A stretch of 64,000 bases of DNA from Crateriforma spongiae (GCF_012290005.1 NZ_JAAXMS010000004.1:186001-250000), one strand, 5' to 3'. Shown: positions 38,228-48,514, numbered from the stretch's first letter. Notes: generated by a model from the letters alone, not told the origin. Numbers and translations: made by a program.

Positions 38228-39391
38228 ATGAAAAGACAACGCGCAGCATTTACGCTTGTCGAGCTGTTGGTCGTGATCGCGATCATCGGCGTCCTTGTCG
38301 GCCTACTTCTTCCCGCGGTTCAGTCGGCTCGTGAAGCCGCCCGCCGGATGTCGTGCAGCAACAACGCCAAGCAAATTGGCTTGGCTCTGCACAACTATCA
38401 CAGTGCATTCAAGCAGTTCCCCATCAACATGGGCGGTTCGTCCGGGTCGAAGGGGTATGCCAATCTGGTCGGGAACTCGGACCAAAGCAATCGTCGGCGG
38501 TTAAGCATGCTGGTCGGACTGCTGCCGTTCCTGGAGCAACAGCCGCTGTGGGACACGATCAGCAACCCGGTGACGGTTCAGTTCAACGGAAACGCAGCAC
38601 CCAATGGCGCCTATCCGGCGATGGGGCCGTGCCCGTGGCGTGGCGGTTACACGTCGTGGCGGACCATGGTTTCGGCGTTCAATTGCCCCAGCGACAGCGG
38701 CCCGGCGGTGACCACCGGCACGACGAACTACGCCGCGGTGGTCGGGGATTGCGTACGCGCGTTGGCCTCCAGCAATCCACCCAAGGAGGTCCGTCGGGGG
38801 ATGTTTGCGTCGACGACCGCAACGCGATTTCGTGATGTCGTTGATGGGACGGCGAACACGATGGCGCTGGCGGAAATCACCAACAGCCTGGGCGATCGCG
38901 GGGTCAGCGGTGGCGGAGCGTATGATATCGGAGGCGATGTCAACCTGAGCCCACAAGAGTGCTTGGACACGATCGACCCATTGCGTCCGAAATTCTACGC
39001 CCCTGGCGTGATGTTGTTTGGTTACAGCGGCAACCTGGGCAAGTCACCCAACGCGGGGCGTGGCAATCGCTGGGCCGATGGCGGCGGCAACTTCGGCATG
39101 GTCAACGCCGTATTGCCCCCCAACAGCCCCTCGTGTGCTCGCGCTGCTTGGGACGCCGGCGACGGGATTTGGTCGGCCGGCAGTTACCACCCCGGTGGCT
39201 GTCACGTCGTCATGGGTGACGGTTCGGTTCACTTTGTCAGCGAAGCGATCGATGCGGGGAATCCCGCGACCCCCGCCGTCGGAGCTCCTGGATGGAACGG
39301 TTCTCCCGCCGGAAGCCCCAGCCCCTACGGCGTTTGGGGCGGACTGGGAACGATCAACGGTCGTGAACAAGTCAGCATTGACGACATCTAA
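38228..39391 (+). CDS. DUF1559 pseudopilin-like protein, array copy 4
   Basis: 387 residues, the shortest copy. Leader MKRQRAA-FTLVE with Ala at -1. The variable segment is short (ANLVGNSDQSNRRR, 'QSNRRR' type, as in copy 6). The Cys of the YGAC motif is moved: YAAVVGDCVRAL. Variable C-terminal linker is PATPAVGAPGW. Its 3' untranslated region is nearly the same as that of copy 5, although the proteins belong to different types. Confidence 0.92.
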   Translation: MKRQRAAFTLVELLVVIAIIGVLVGLLLPAVQSAREAARRMSCSNNAKQIGLALHNYHSAFKQFPINMGGSSGSKGYANLVGNSDQSNRRRLSMLVGLLPFLEQQPLWDTISNPVTVQFNGNAAPNGAYPAMGPCPWRGGYTSWRTMVSAFNCPSDSGPAVTTGTTNYAAVVGDCVRALASSNPPKEVRRGMFASTTATRFRDVVDGTANTMALAEITNSLGDRGVSGGGAYDIGGDVNLSPQECLDTIDPLRPKFYAPGVMLFGYSGNLGKSPNAGRGNRWADGGGNFGMVNAVLPPNSPSCARAAWDAGDGIWSAGSYHPGGCHVVMGDGSVHFVSEAIDAGNPATPAVGAPGWNGSPAGSPSPYGVWGGLGTINGREQVSIDDI

Positions 39392-39437
39392 TTGACGCTC
39401 GATTCACATCGAGCCCCCGTCACGATTCTTCAGCTGC

Positions 39438-39473
39438 AACGCCGGCCTCGCTCACGCGATCGCCGGCGTTTTT
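39438..39473 (+). terminator. Terminator of DUF1559 copy 4
   Basis: AACGCCGGC pairs with GCCGGCGTT around CTCGCTCACGCGATC-like loop sequence, then TTTTT. Confidence 0.85.
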
Positions 39474-40103
39474 CATGCTTCGGACCAGTGAAAAGAGGCA
39501 ATATCAGGGGGCGGAGCCAGGGCCCATGGTGCATACCGGAAACGGAGCTCCTCTTTGCAAAGCATCTCTCCGCAACGCGTTTTCATTGCCAATGAGATCG
39601 CCAACCGATCACGGTTCTCGGTGCAACGTGTTGCAGTTTTCGCGGTGCATCTCGAGTAATGCGATGCTTCTTAGCTTCGTCCGCGGAGTCGCGAATGCGA
39701 CTTTTACCGACGGAGCTGATACTTTGGAAAAGCAAATCGCAATGTTAATAATAAATATGCGGGCCTAGGGTGTGGCCTTTTGTGCGCTATCGTGCGTCTA
39801 AAAAGCGGTGTGTGTTTGCATTCGTGGTGCGGAATGAGCGGTGCAGGCGTCAAGTGTTGGTTGAGGTGAGCGTGTCGGATTAATAAGGCGTCGTTTTGGG
39901 CTACGCATTCCCATACCACCGATCGTTTACGTCTTTCGAAAGACCATTAGGCTGCGTGCCAGCCCCCGCGTTGAGGCTGCTGTCAAAGCGAATGACGTTG
40001 TCGGCGATTCATCCATTGTCATTGACCGGCAGTGCCGCTGTTTTGACGCAATCGCGTGTGGGCTGTCTTTGCTCTTTCTCTTTTCGTTCGGAGTAATTCT
40101 CGT
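39474..40103. other. Leader region before DUF1559 copy 5
   Basis: No gene. A good promoter candidate lies at 39724-39752 and a TGAGCGT at 39867-39873. If that promoter is used the 5' untranslated RNA would be about 345 bases. Confidence 0.45.
39724..39752 (+). promoter_or_regulatory. Candidate sigma-70 promoter for DUF1559 copy 5
   Basis: TTGGAA, 17 bases, AATAAT (four and five matches of six to consensus), in an A/T-rich patch that stands out from the surrounding GC-rich DNA. Confidence 0.5.
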
Positions 40104-41273
40104 ATGCGCACAAAACGTGCTGGCTTCACATTGGTGGAGCTGTTGGTCGTGATCGCGATCATCGGTGTCCTGGTCGGACTTCTTCTTCCCGCGGTTCAGT
40201 CGGCTCGCGAAGCCGCCCGCCGCATGTCGTGCAGCAACAACGCCAAGCAAATTGGCCTAGCGTTGCACAATTATCACAGCGCTTTCAAACAGTTTCCCGC
40301 GGAGAGAGCCGGAACGACGGGGTTCCGAGGCTACGCCGGTCAGGGCATTGTCGGCGGCAACAATCAAAGCAATCGGTGTCGGTTGAGCATGCTGGTGGGC
40401 CTATTGCCATTCCTGGAACAACAGCCGTTGTGGGACACGATCAGCAACCCGGTCGCGACGCAGTTCAACGGGAATGCGGCCCCCAATGGTGCCTACCCCG
40501 CGATGGGGCCGGTGCCGTGGACCGGCCAGTACACGCCCTGGCGAACCATGGTCTCACCATTTAACTGCCCCAGTGATTCAGGGCCTGCGGTCACGACCGG
40601 AACAACCAATTACGCCGCCTGCGTGGGCGATGTGGTCGACCACTTGGGGTCTCGCAATCCGGCCAAGGAAGTCATGCGAGGTTTGTTCATGGTGGCAACG
40701 CACCGAAAGTTCCGCGATATCGTCGACGGAACTGCCAACACAATCGCAATGGCGGAAATCACCAACAGCTTGGGCGACCGCGGGGTGAGTGGCGGCGGGA
40801 TGTACGATCCGACGTTCAATGCCCGTACCGAACCACACTTATGTGCCCAAACGATCGACCCCCTACGTCCCAAATTCTACGCACCGGGAATCCTGTTGCT
40901 TGGTTATAGCGGCAGCTTGGGTAAGTGGGGGAATGCCGGTCGCGGAAATCGCTGGTCTGATGGTGGTGGCAACTTCACAATGGTCAACACCATCTTGCCA
41001 CCCAACAGCCCTAGCTGCTCCGCCGGCGGCGGCGATGCGGCAGCCGGAATCTGGTCGGCCGGCAGCTACCACCCCGGCGGCTGTCATGTGGTGATGGGCG
41101 ACGGCTCGGTTCACTTTGTCAGCGAAGCGATCGATGCTGGCGACCCGACGGTTCCGACTGTCACCCGTCCAAACCAGAACGGATCGCCCGCCGGTATCGC
41201 CAGCCCCTACGGGGTTTGGGGCGGTTTGGGAACCGTCAACGGTCGTGAACAAGTCAGCATCGACGACATCTAA
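40104..41273 (+). CDS. DUF1559 pseudopilin-like protein, array copy 5
   Basis: 389 residues from ATG 40104 (GGAG ten bases upstream; the frame is open further 5' without a start context). Leader [12 protein letters not shown]. Variable segment [16 protein letters not shown] has an extra Cys, shared with copies 8 and 13 (type 'NKCR'). This type also has [27 protein letters not shown], lacks the QECLDT motif (here [11 protein letters not shown]) and ends [28 protein letters not shown] replaces the usual [12 protein letters not shown]. Confidence 0.92.
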   Translation: MRTKRAGFTLVELLVVIAIIGVLVGLLLPAVQSAREAARRMSCSNNAKQIGLALHNYHSAFKQFPAERAGTTGFRGYAGQGIVGGNNQSNRCRLSMLVGLLPFLEQQPLWDTISNPVATQFNGNAAPNGAYPAMGPVPWTGQYTPWRTMVSPFNCPSDSGPAVTTGTTNYAACVGDVVDHLGSRNPAKEVMRGLFMVATHRKFRDIVDGTANTIAMAEITNSLGDRGVSGGGMYDPTFNARTEPHLCAQTIDPLRPKFYAPGILLLGYSGSLGKWGNAGRGNRWSDGGGNFTMVNTILPPNSPSCSAGGGDAAAGIWSAGSYHPGGCHVVMGDGSVHFVSEAIDAGDPTVPTVTRPNQNGSPAGIASPYGVWGGLGTVNGREQVSIDDI

Positions 41274-41321
41274 TTGACGCTCGATTCACATCGAGACCCA
41301 TCGTCACGACTCTGCAGCTGC

Positions 41322-41356
41322 AACGCCGGCCTCGCTCACGCGATCGCCGGCGTTTT
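41322..41356 (+). terminator. Terminator of DUF1559 copy 5
   Basis: AACGCCGGC with GCCGGCGTT, then a short TTTT; sequence nearly identical to the terminator of copy 4, including ~40 bases upstream. Confidence 0.8.
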
Positions 41357-41862
41357 GCATGCGCTTGATGAGGTTTCTGGGGCGTCGATCCCCGCTTTGT
41401 CGTGGCACGATCCTCCAATAATCTGGCACGTTTATGCTTGTCGACCTGTCGTGTTCGATTGGTTTCGAAAATTCCAGCGGAAATAACGGAAAAATTTCGG
41501 TCGATTCGGGCAACGCGTTGTCGCCCGGAAGAATCACGTGTTCTCGCCACTCGTGTTGAACAATCCCCCGCTATTTGCCGGTTAAATCGTGGTCGGACGC
41601 CATTGCACCGGACGCGGTTTTGAAGTCCCAGGCGACCAGGGGTTGCGAGATCTGAGCGTGGGTGTGCTCAGGAATTTAGTGGCAATATAAGGCTTGTTCG
41701 CTATCCCTGTTACAGGCACGCGAGTGCAAGTTTTATCAGCCTTTGGGTTTTGTGAATCTTCGGCGGCGTCCTTCAACGCTTTGACGACGGGCGGCCGGGG
41801 ATCGGCGATTCAGGGCGAAATTCCCTTCTTCTTCTCAGTCTTTGTTTCGGGAGTGTTGATCC
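41357..41862. other. Leader region before DUF1559 copy 6
   Basis: No gene. TGAGC (41653-41657) and GCTCA (41666-41670) form an inverted pair; an isolated TATAAG follows at about 41685. The last ~65 bases match the leader of copy 4. Confidence 0.45.
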
Positions 41863-43029
41863 ATGAAAAGACAACGCGCAGCTTTCACGCTGGTCGAGCT
41901 GTTGGTCGTGATCGCGATCATCGGCGTCCTTGTCGGCCTTCTTCTTCCCGCGGTTCAGTCGGCTCGTGAAGCCGCCCGCCGGATGTCGTGCAGTAACAAC
42001 GCCAAGCAAATCGGTTTGGCCCTGCACAACTATCACAGTGCTTTCAAGCAATTCCCCATCAACCTGGGCGGTACCACCGGCAAAAAGGGTTACCGGGGTG
42101 CCTTGGTCGGAAACGCCCAGCAGAGCAATCGTCGTCGATTGAGCATGCGGGTCGGCCTGTTGCCGTTCATGGAGCAACAACCGCTGTGGGACACCATCAG
42201 CAATCCGGTCACGTTGCAATTCAACGGTAACGCGGCACCCAACGGCGCGTACCCGTCGATGGGACCGACACCGTGGCAGGGCCAGTACACGTCGTGGCGG
42301 ACCATGGTTTCGGCGTTCAACTGTCCCAGCGACAGTGGCCCGCCGGTCACCACAGGAACCGCCAACTATGCGGCTTGCGTCGGTGATGTTGTCCGTGCGT
42401 TGGCATCGGGTAACCCGCCGAAGGAAATCAAGCGGGGCATGTTCCTGGTCGGAACCGCGACCAAGTTCCGTGACGTCGTCGACGGAACGGCCAACACGAT
42501 CGCGTTGGCCGAAATCACCAACAGCTTGGGTGACCGTGGCGTCAGCGGTGGTGGTGCCTACGATATCGGTGGCGACATCAACCTGAGCCCTCGCGAGTGC
42601 TTGGACACGATCGATCCGCTGCGTCCGAAGTTCTACGCCCCCGGCGTGCTGCTGTTCGGTTACAGCGGAAGCCTGGGCAAGTGGGGGAACTCGGGACGCG
42701 GCAATCGCTGGGCCGATGGTGGTGGTAACCACGGAATGGTCAACACCGTGTTGCCGCCCAACAGCCCCACGTGTGCGCGTCGTGGTTGGGATGCCGGTGA
42801 CGGGATCTGGTCGGCAGGCAGCTATCACCCCGGCGGCTGTCACGTCGTGATGGGTGACGGTTCGGTCCACTTCGTCAGCGAAGCGATCGACGCTGGCAGC
42901 CCCGACACCCCAGCAGTCGGACGCCCGAACTGGAACGGTTCGCCCGCCGGCAGCCCCAGCCCGTACGGCGTTTGGGGTGGCTTGGGAACAACCAACGGTC
43001 GCGAACAGGTCAGCATCGACGACGCTTGA
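41863..43029 (+). CDS. DUF1559 pseudopilin-like protein, array copy 6
   Basis: 388 residues; leader MKRQRAA-FTLVE and Shine-Dalgarno region as in copy 4, from which it is separated by copy 5. Short variable segment RGALVGNAQQSNRRR. LSMRVGLLPF has Arg where others have Leu, Phe or Ile. PRECLDT replaces PQECLDT, and the protein ends REQVSIDDA. Copies 4 and 6 are the only members of this type. Confidence 0.92.
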   Translation: MKRQRAAFTLVELLVVIAIIGVLVGLLLPAVQSAREAARRMSCSNNAKQIGLALHNYHSAFKQFPINLGGTTGKKGYRGALVGNAQQSNRRRLSMRVGLLPFMEQQPLWDTISNPVTLQFNGNAAPNGAYPSMGPTPWQGQYTSWRTMVSAFNCPSDSGPPVTTGTANYAACVGDVVRALASGNPPKEIKRGMFLVGTATKFRDVVDGTANTIALAEITNSLGDRGVSGGGAYDIGGDINLSPRECLDTIDPLRPKFYAPGVLLFGYSGSLGKWGNSGRGNRWADGGGNHGMVNTVLPPNSPTCARRGWDAGDGIWSAGSYHPGGCHVVMGDGSVHFVSEAIDAGSPDTPAVGRPNWNGSPAGSPSPYGVWGGLGTTNGREQVSIDDA

Positions 43030-43079
43030 TCGTCAGTCAGGCCTGCATCCGCAGGCGGGACACCATTTAAGAAAACGCC

Positions 43080-43117
43080 ACGCCGGCGGTCGCACATTTG
43101 CGGTCGCCGGCGTTTTT
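43080..43117 (+). terminator. Terminator of DUF1559 copy 6
   Basis: ACGCCGGCG pairs with CGCCGGCGT, followed by TTTT. Confidence 0.85.
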
Positions 43118-43667
43118 GTTGCCCGGCACCACCCATTCGTTGGGTGATGTTCCCGTGCCGAGGCGCCTGCGTCGGGATGTTCACCGAAAGCAATTGCTTT
43201 AACGCTTGTGGGTTCACAGGGTTTCCACCTGCGAGGGGTGTCTGTTGCTCAGAGTGAGCGTTCTTGTTTCCAGGTCGAACAAAAAAAATCGGAAAATTTC
43301 GAAGAATCTTGCAATCCGTTTGGTGGGTGACATGCGTGATCTTTTGCGTTGCTGTTTGTGATTAAAATGAGCGTTTATGCAATGTCTGCCTTCCACTGAG
43401 AATTCGGGGGGGGATGCAAAGTTAGCGTCCGTTCGTCACGCGACAGTGTGTCACAGGGGCGTCGTGAACGCCCGTCTCGGGATCGTTCTGGTGGCCTAAG
43501 GCTTCCTTTCACGCATTGGGTAGATAGAAAGTCAACAGTGTGAAGCCGACGCCGGGCATTTGTCAGCTTTGGCGACCACCTGTCGAGGCCGGTTTTCACT
43601 GTCTTTCTCAGGGTCCGTTTCATTTTTCCCGTCGGACCGTTTGTTTCCCACTCCGGAGTGAACTTCT
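43118..43667. other. Leader region before DUF1559 copy 7
   Basis: No gene. It holds the palindrome GCTCA-GAG-TGAGC (43247-43259) followed by GTTCT, and a second TGAGCGT at 43368-43374 just after a TAAAAT box. Confidence 0.5.
43247..43259. promoter_or_regulatory. Palindromic operator-like site upstream of copy 7
   Basis: GCTCAGAGTGAGC is a perfect five-base inverted repeat with a three-base spacer. The same arms recur before copy 10 (48502-48514), in both cases followed by GTTCT. Confidence 0.4.
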
Positions 43668-44846
43668 ATGCGTCAAAAACGTGCGGGCTTTACGCTCGTG
43701 GAGCTGCTGGTCGTGATCGCGATCATCGGCGTCCTTGTCGGCCTACTTCTTCCCGCGGTTCAGTCGGCTCGCGAAGCCGCCCGCCGCATGTCGTGCAGCA
43801 ACAACGCCAAGCAAATTGGCTTGGCGTTGCACAACTACCACAGTGCGTTCAAGCAGTTCCCGGTTCACCGCGCCGGCACCACCGGCAAGAAGGGCTATAA
43901 CGCCAACTGGGCCGAGCTGAGTGCTTATTCGACCGATCAGCACAACTATCGCCGGCTGAGCATGCTGGTGGGGCTGCTGCCTTTCATCGAACAACAGCCG
44001 TTGTGGGACACGATCAGCAACCCCGTTAGCGTGCAGTTCAACGGAAACGCCGCCCCCAACGGGGCGTATCCCGCGATGGGGCCGACCCCTTGGCGTGGCC
44101 AGTACACACCGTGGCGTACGTTGATTTCGTCGTTCAATTGCCCCAGCGATTCGGGCCCCGCAGTGACCTACGGCACGACCAACTATGGTGCGTGTTTGGG
44201 TGACGTCGCCGGCGGCTTGGGCTGGGCGAACCCGCCCAAGGAAGTCAAGCGAGGCATGTTCCTTAGTGCAACCGTCACCCGATTCCGTGACGTGGTTGAC
44301 GGAACGGCCAACACGATTGCCGTTGCCGAGATCACCAACAGCCTGGGCGACCGCGGCGTCAGCGGCGGCGGTGCCTATGACATCGGTGGCGACGTGCGTC
44401 TGAATCCGCAAGAGTGTGCGGACCAAATCGATCCGCTGCGTCCCAAGTTCTTCGCACCCGGCGTCATGCTGTTCGGCTACAGCGGAAGCCTTGGCAAGTG
44501 GGGCGATGCCGGCCGCGGTAACAAATGGATGGACGGCGGCGGTAACACCTGTAGCGTCAACACCATCCTGCCGCCCAACAGCCCGTCCTGTTCACGTGAC
44601 GGAAACGATGCCGGTGACGGGATCTGGACCGCCGGCAGTTATCACCCCGGTGGATGCCATGTCGTGATGGGAGACGGTTCGGTCCACTTCGTCAGCGAAG
44701 CGATCGACGCCGGTGACTCGACCGTCGCCACGGTTGGCCCGCCCGGATGGAACGGTTCGCCGGCCGGTAGCCCCAGCCCCTACGGCGTCTGGGGTGGTCT
44801 TGGCACGCGAAACGGTCGCGAGCAAGTCAGCATCGACGACCTGTAA
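43668..44846 (+). CDS. DUF1559 pseudopilin-like protein, array copy 7
   Basis: 392 residues; GGAG precedes the ATG. Leader [12 protein letters not shown]. Variable segment NANWAELSAYSTDQHNYRR is of the 'YSTDxHNYRR' type (copies 1, 9, 14). The later region [27 protein letters not shown] and VRLNPQECADQIDP combine features of other types. The gene end reads GLGTRNGREQ, with Arg where the others have Thr, Ile or Val. GIWTAGSY replaces GIWSAGSY. Confidence 0.92.
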   Translation: MRQKRAGFTLVELLVVIAIIGVLVGLLLPAVQSAREAARRMSCSNNAKQIGLALHNYHSAFKQFPVHRAGTTGKKGYNANWAELSAYSTDQHNYRRLSMLVGLLPFIEQQPLWDTISNPVSVQFNGNAAPNGAYPAMGPTPWRGQYTPWRTLISSFNCPSDSGPAVTYGTTNYGACLGDVAGGLGWANPPKEVKRGMFLSATVTRFRDVVDGTANTIAVAEITNSLGDRGVSGGGAYDIGGDVRLNPQECADQIDPLRPKFFAPGVMLFGYSGSLGKWGDAGRGNKWMDGGGNTCSVNTILPPNSPSCSRDGNDAGDGIWTAGSYHPGGCHVVMGDGSVHFVSEAIDAGDSTVATVGPPGWNGSPAGSPSPYGVWGGLGTRNGREQVSIDDL

Positions 44847-44892
44847 TCGACACCGGGTCGGCCTGGGCTGACCCTGACGACGGAAAAGACGA

Positions 44893-44932
44893 AAACGCCG
44901 GTGGTCGCATTCACGCGATCGCCGGCATTTTT
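44893..44932 (+). terminator. Terminator of DUF1559 copy 7
   Basis: AAACGCCGGTGGTCGC against GCGATCGCCGGCATTT, with two G-U pairs and one mismatch, then TT. Last of the GCCGGC-type stems. Confidence 0.7.
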
Positions 44933-45357
44933 CATGCGCGGTTAGTCTGTCCCAGGCTCGGAGGCCGCGTCGGTTGTCCGAATCGAAACAAAAATTCAAA
45001 AAAAGCGAAGAAAAGCTTGGTCGTGTTCAAGCGAGCAGTGTCGACATGGAAATTTGAATGATTTTCAGGCATTTTTGCCGCACCAACCATGGTTCTGGCG
45101 TGATCTGGTTGCGTGTTGACAATTAATCCGCTCCTTTCGGGTGTGGCCGGTCATCTGAACGGGTGGTGTCCTGTCTTCATTCTGGCACCTTGCGCTTGGA
45201 AACGAGCAAGTGTTTGCTAGAAAAGTGCACTGAGGGCGTGTTTGGGGCAGATTCTGATCCTTTGAGGCTCTCAGGTCTGTACGCATGCTCTCGCGGACAC
45301 GCTCGTCGTTCTTGTCGACGAAGCACTCTTCATTTGCTTTTTTCTGGAGCGCAGTTT
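44933..45357. other. Leader region before DUF1559 copy 8
   Basis: No gene. An AGGGCGTGTT stretch (within about 45230-45245) is repeated in the next leader. GGAGCGCA lies just before the start. Confidence 0.4.
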
Positions 45358-46524
45358 ATGCGTAGTCAACGTTCGGGCTTCACGCTCGTGGAGCTGTTGG
45401 TCGTCATCGCGATCATCGGCGTCTTGGTGGGATTGCTTTTGCCGGCAGTGCAGTCGGCACGTGAAGCGGCCCGCCGCATGTCGTGCAGCAACAACGCCAA
45501 ACAAATGGGTTTGGCACTGCACAATTACCACAGTGCATTCAAACAATTCCCCGCCCAACGCGCCGGCACGACCGGGTCGAAGGGCTACACCGGCGCGATC
45601 AATGCGGACAACAACGCCAGCAACAAATGCCGGCTGAGCATGTTCGTCGGGCTGTTGCCGTTCATTGAACAGCAGCCGCTTTGGGATCAAATCAGCAATC
45701 CTGTGGCCGTTCAGTACAACGGCAACGCGGCCCCCAACGGTGCATACCCGGCGATGGGGCCGGTGCCGTGGACCGGCCAGTACACGCCGTGGCGGACGGT
45801 CGTTTCGTCGCTGCAGTGCCCCAGCGATAGTGGTCCGCCGGTGACGACGGGCACGATCAACTATGCGGCTTGCGTCGGTGACGTGGTCGACCAGTTGGGA
45901 TCGCGAAACCCGGCCAAAGAAACGATCCGTGGTTTGTTCATGGTCGCGAAGCATCGTCGATTCCGTGACGTCGTCGACGGTACCGCCAACACGATTGCGC
46001 TGGGTGAAATCACCAACAGCCTGGGCGATCGCGGTGTCAGCGGCGGTGGTGCCTATGACGTCGGATTCAACGTGCGGCTCGAGCCGAACAATTGTGCCGG
46101 TCTGATCGATCCGTTGCGTCCGAAGTTCTATCATCCCGATGCACAGCTGCTGGGCTACAACGCGCCGTTGGGCAAGTGGGCTGGTGCCGGCCGTGGAAAT
46201 CGCTGGGCCGACGGCGGCGGGAACCTGTCGAGTTTCAATACGATCTTGCCGCCCAACAGCCCCAGTTGCTCCGCCGATGGTGGCGACGCGGGGGCCGGGA
46301 TTTGGTCCGCCGGCAGCTATCACCCAGGCGGCTGCCACGTGGTGATGGGCGATGGTTCCGTGCACTTCGTCAGCGAAGCGATCGACGGCGGCGACGACAC
46401 GGTCCCAACCGTCACCCGTCCGAACCAAAACGGTTCACCGGCCGGTATCGCCAGCCCCTATGGCGTTTGGGGTGGCTTGGGAACGACCAACGGTCGCGAA
46501 CAAGTCAGCATCGACGACATTTAA
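45358..46524 (+). CDS. DUF1559 pseudopilin-like protein, array copy 8
   Basis: 388 residues from ATG 45358. Leader [12 protein letters not shown]. Variable segment [15 protein letters not shown] ('NKCR' type with copies 5 and 13). It shares [27 protein letters not shown], and has [21 protein letters not shown] and a rewritten [17 protein letters not shown] in place of the usual [24 protein letters not shown] replaces WDTISNP, as in copy 10. First copy with a CCGCGG-type terminator and with TTGGTGGGATTG codons in the helix in place of the CTTGTCGGACTT run seen in copies 2-7. Confidence 0.92.
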   Translation: MRSQRSGFTLVELLVVIAIIGVLVGLLLPAVQSAREAARRMSCSNNAKQMGLALHNYHSAFKQFPAQRAGTTGSKGYTGAINADNNASNKCRLSMFVGLLPFIEQQPLWDQISNPVAVQYNGNAAPNGAYPAMGPVPWTGQYTPWRTVVSSLQCPSDSGPPVTTGTINYAACVGDVVDQLGSRNPAKETIRGLFMVAKHRRFRDVVDGTANTIALGEITNSLGDRGVSGGGAYDVGFNVRLEPNNCAGLIDPLRPKFYHPDAQLLGYNAPLGKWAGAGRGNRWADGGGNLSSFNTILPPNSPSCSADGGDAGAGIWSAGSYHPGGCHVVMGDGSVHFVSEAIDGGDDTVPTVTRPNQNGSPAGIASPYGVWGGLGTTNGREQVSIDDI

Positions 46525-46553
46525 GCCGCGACGACTGTCGATTTAAATTCTGT

Positions 46554-46591
46554 AACGCCGCGGATCGAGTGATCGGTCCGCGGCGTTTTTT
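46554..46591 (+). terminator. Terminator of DUF1559 copy 8
   Basis: AACGCCGCGGATCGA pairs with TCGGTCCGCGGCGTT, followed by TTTT. First of the CCGCG-core stems (copies 8-14). Confidence 0.9.
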
Positions 46592-47180
46592 ATGCGCAAG
46601 GTCGCTTTGCGAAAGCAGCACCAACAAACCAGGCCATTCTGTCAAGCCAGGCCATTCTTTGGCGACGATCGGGGCGGGCGATCGTTCCGACCTGATCTCC
46701 AAGCACGTCGGATGCTTGGCCGGGGAGTTCCGCCGCTACGTGGCCGCAAGGTCGTCTCACCGGCCCTCGTCCGATGTCCGATTCGGCAAAGAATTTTGAA
46801 ATTTTGTCAAAATTTTTCTTTCGAGCTTCGGACAAGCCATTGAATCCCCCCCCTCACGGCCGCGTGATAGCAAAAAACACGGCAAATCCTGCTATCGAAT
46901 GACTGTTGACAGTAAACGGGGCCTGTTGGGCTTGACCCGCTGGCCGGTTCAGTCAACGAATTTTGAGCCCCCTGCGACAGAAGAGACTGTACGGAAGATT
47001 GTCCGCTTTGGCTATGATTGAAACGCTGAGTGCTCAATAGGGCGTGTTCGCAGTCCTTGGTTGCGGAAAATGAGCTTTCGGCAGTGTCGAAGGGTGTACG
47101 CGGGGATAGTTTTCTCGGCCGGCACCTTCGCGACGAACAAGCCAACTGTCTCTTTGTTATTTTTCATGGAGCGCAAATCA
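46592..47180. other. Leader region before DUF1559 copy 9
   Basis: No gene. A perfect TTGACA (46906-46911) lacks a -10 at the right distance; a TATGAT (47012-47017) lacks a -35. A direct repeat CAAGCCAGGCCATTCT-like pair occurs near 46620-46655. Confidence 0.4.
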
Positions 47181-48359
47181 ATGCGTCAACAACGTGCGGG
47201 CTTCACGCTCGTCGAACTCTTGGTCGTGATCGCCATCATCGGTGTCCTGGTCGGTCTGCTTCTTCCCGCGGTTCAGTCGGCGCGTGAAGCCGCTCGCCGT
47301 ATGTCGTGCAGCAACAATGCCAAGCAAATCGGCCTGGCCCTGCACAACTATCACAGTGCTTTCAAGCAATTCCCCGCTCACCGCGCGGGAACCACGGGTA
47401 AGAAAGGCTACCTGGCCAATTGGACGGAAATGAGTGCGTACAGCACTGACACGCACAACTATCGCCGGCTGAGCATGCTGGTCGGATTGTTGCCGTTCAT
47501 CGAACAGCAGCCTTTGTGGGACACCATCAGCAATCCCGTCACCGTCCAATTCAACGGCAATGTAGCGCCCAACGGTGCCTATCCCGCGATGGGACCGACC
47601 CCGTATCGGTCCCAATACACGCCGTGGCGGACGCTGATTTCGGCGTTCAATTGCCCCAGCGACTCGGGACCTCCGGTCACCTACGGCACGACCAACTACG
47701 GTGCCTGCATCGGTGACACCGTTCTGGCACAGGCATGGGCCAACCCGCCCAAGGAAGTCAAGCGTGGCGTGTTCACCGGCGCGACGGTGACCCGTTTCCG
47801 CGACGTCGTCGACGGAACGGCCAACACGATCGCGATCGCCGAATTGACCAACAGCCTGGGCGACCGCGGCGTTGGCGGCGGTGGTGCCTACGACATCGGT
47901 GGCGACATCAACCTGAACCCGCAAGAGTGCTTGGACACTCGCGACCCGCAACGGCCGAAGTTCTACGCACCCGGCGTGCTGCTATTCGGCTACAGCGGCA
48001 ACTTGGGCAAATGGGGCGATGCCGGACGAGGCAACAAGTGGGCCGATGGCGGTGGCAACACCTGTTCGGTGACTACGATTCTGCCTCCCAACAGCCCCTC
48101 GTGTGCGCACCGCAGCAATGACGCCGATGACGGCATCTGGAGCGCCGGCAGTTACCACCCCGGCGGCTGCCACGTAGTGATGGCGGACGGTTCGGTCCAC
48201 TTTGTCAGCGAAGCGATTGACGCGGGTGATCCGTCGATCCCGGCCGTCGGACAACCCAGCTGGGGCGGTTCGGTCGCCGGCAGCCCGAGCCCCTACGGCA
48301 TCTGGGGCGGACTGGGCACGATCAATGGTCGAGAGCAAGTCAGCATTGACGACATTTAA
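47181..48359 (+). CDS. DUF1559 pseudopilin-like protein, array copy 9
   Basis: 392 residues from ATG 47181, with TGGAGCGCA upstream. Leader [12 protein letters not shown]. Variable segment LANWTEMSAYSTDTHNYRR, almost the same as copy 14 (LASWGEMSAYSTDTHNYRR), with which it also shares TPYRxQYTPWRTLISAF, [22 protein letters not shown] and NDADDGIWSAG; these two are clear sisters although four copies lie between them. The motif end is MADGSVHF (Ala in place of Gly before DG), as in copy 13. Confidence 0.92.
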   Translation: MRQQRAGFTLVELLVVIAIIGVLVGLLLPAVQSAREAARRMSCSNNAKQIGLALHNYHSAFKQFPAHRAGTTGKKGYLANWTEMSAYSTDTHNYRRLSMLVGLLPFIEQQPLWDTISNPVTVQFNGNVAPNGAYPAMGPTPYRSQYTPWRTLISAFNCPSDSGPPVTYGTTNYGACIGDTVLAQAWANPPKEVKRGVFTGATVTRFRDVVDGTANTIAIAELTNSLGDRGVGGGGAYDIGGDINLNPQECLDTRDPQRPKFYAPGVLLFGYSGNLGKWGDAGRGNKWADGGGNTCSVTTILPPNSPSCAHRSNDADDGIWSAGSYHPGGCHVVMADGSVHFVSEAIDAGDPSIPAVGQPSWGGSVAGSPSPYGIWGGLGTINGREQVSIDDI

Positions 48360-48436
48360 CCTTCGAAAGTTCGCCAAGCGAGCCCGATTTGCGGCGGCGG
48401 CGACAACAATCTGACAAGAAAATCAAAAAAAATTGG

Positions 48437-48480
48437 AGGCCGCGGGTTGAGACATCGACCCGCGGCCTTCTTCTGTTTTT
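48437..48480 (+). terminator. Terminator of DUF1559 copy 9
   Basis: AGGCCGCGGGT pairs with ACCCGCGGCCT, followed by TCTTCTGTTTTT. Confidence 0.8.
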
Positions 48481-48501
48481 GCCGCATTTTTCGCAACGAA
48501 T

Positions 48502-48514
48502 GCTCAGTGTGAGC
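48502..48514. promoter_or_regulatory. Palindromic operator-like site upstream of copy 10
   Basis: GCTCAGTGTGAGC, same arms and spacing as the site at 43247-43259, and the same GTTCT follows. Confidence 0.4.

Noticed and set aside
39475-39768. A 97-residue frame in the leader of copy 5
   Set aside because: No family resemblance; it overlaps the terminator of copy 4 and the candidate promoter of copy 5.
45176-45200. Sigma-54 promoter (TGGCACCTTGC)
   Set aside because: The GG and GC elements are too close; the needed ten-base distance is absent.
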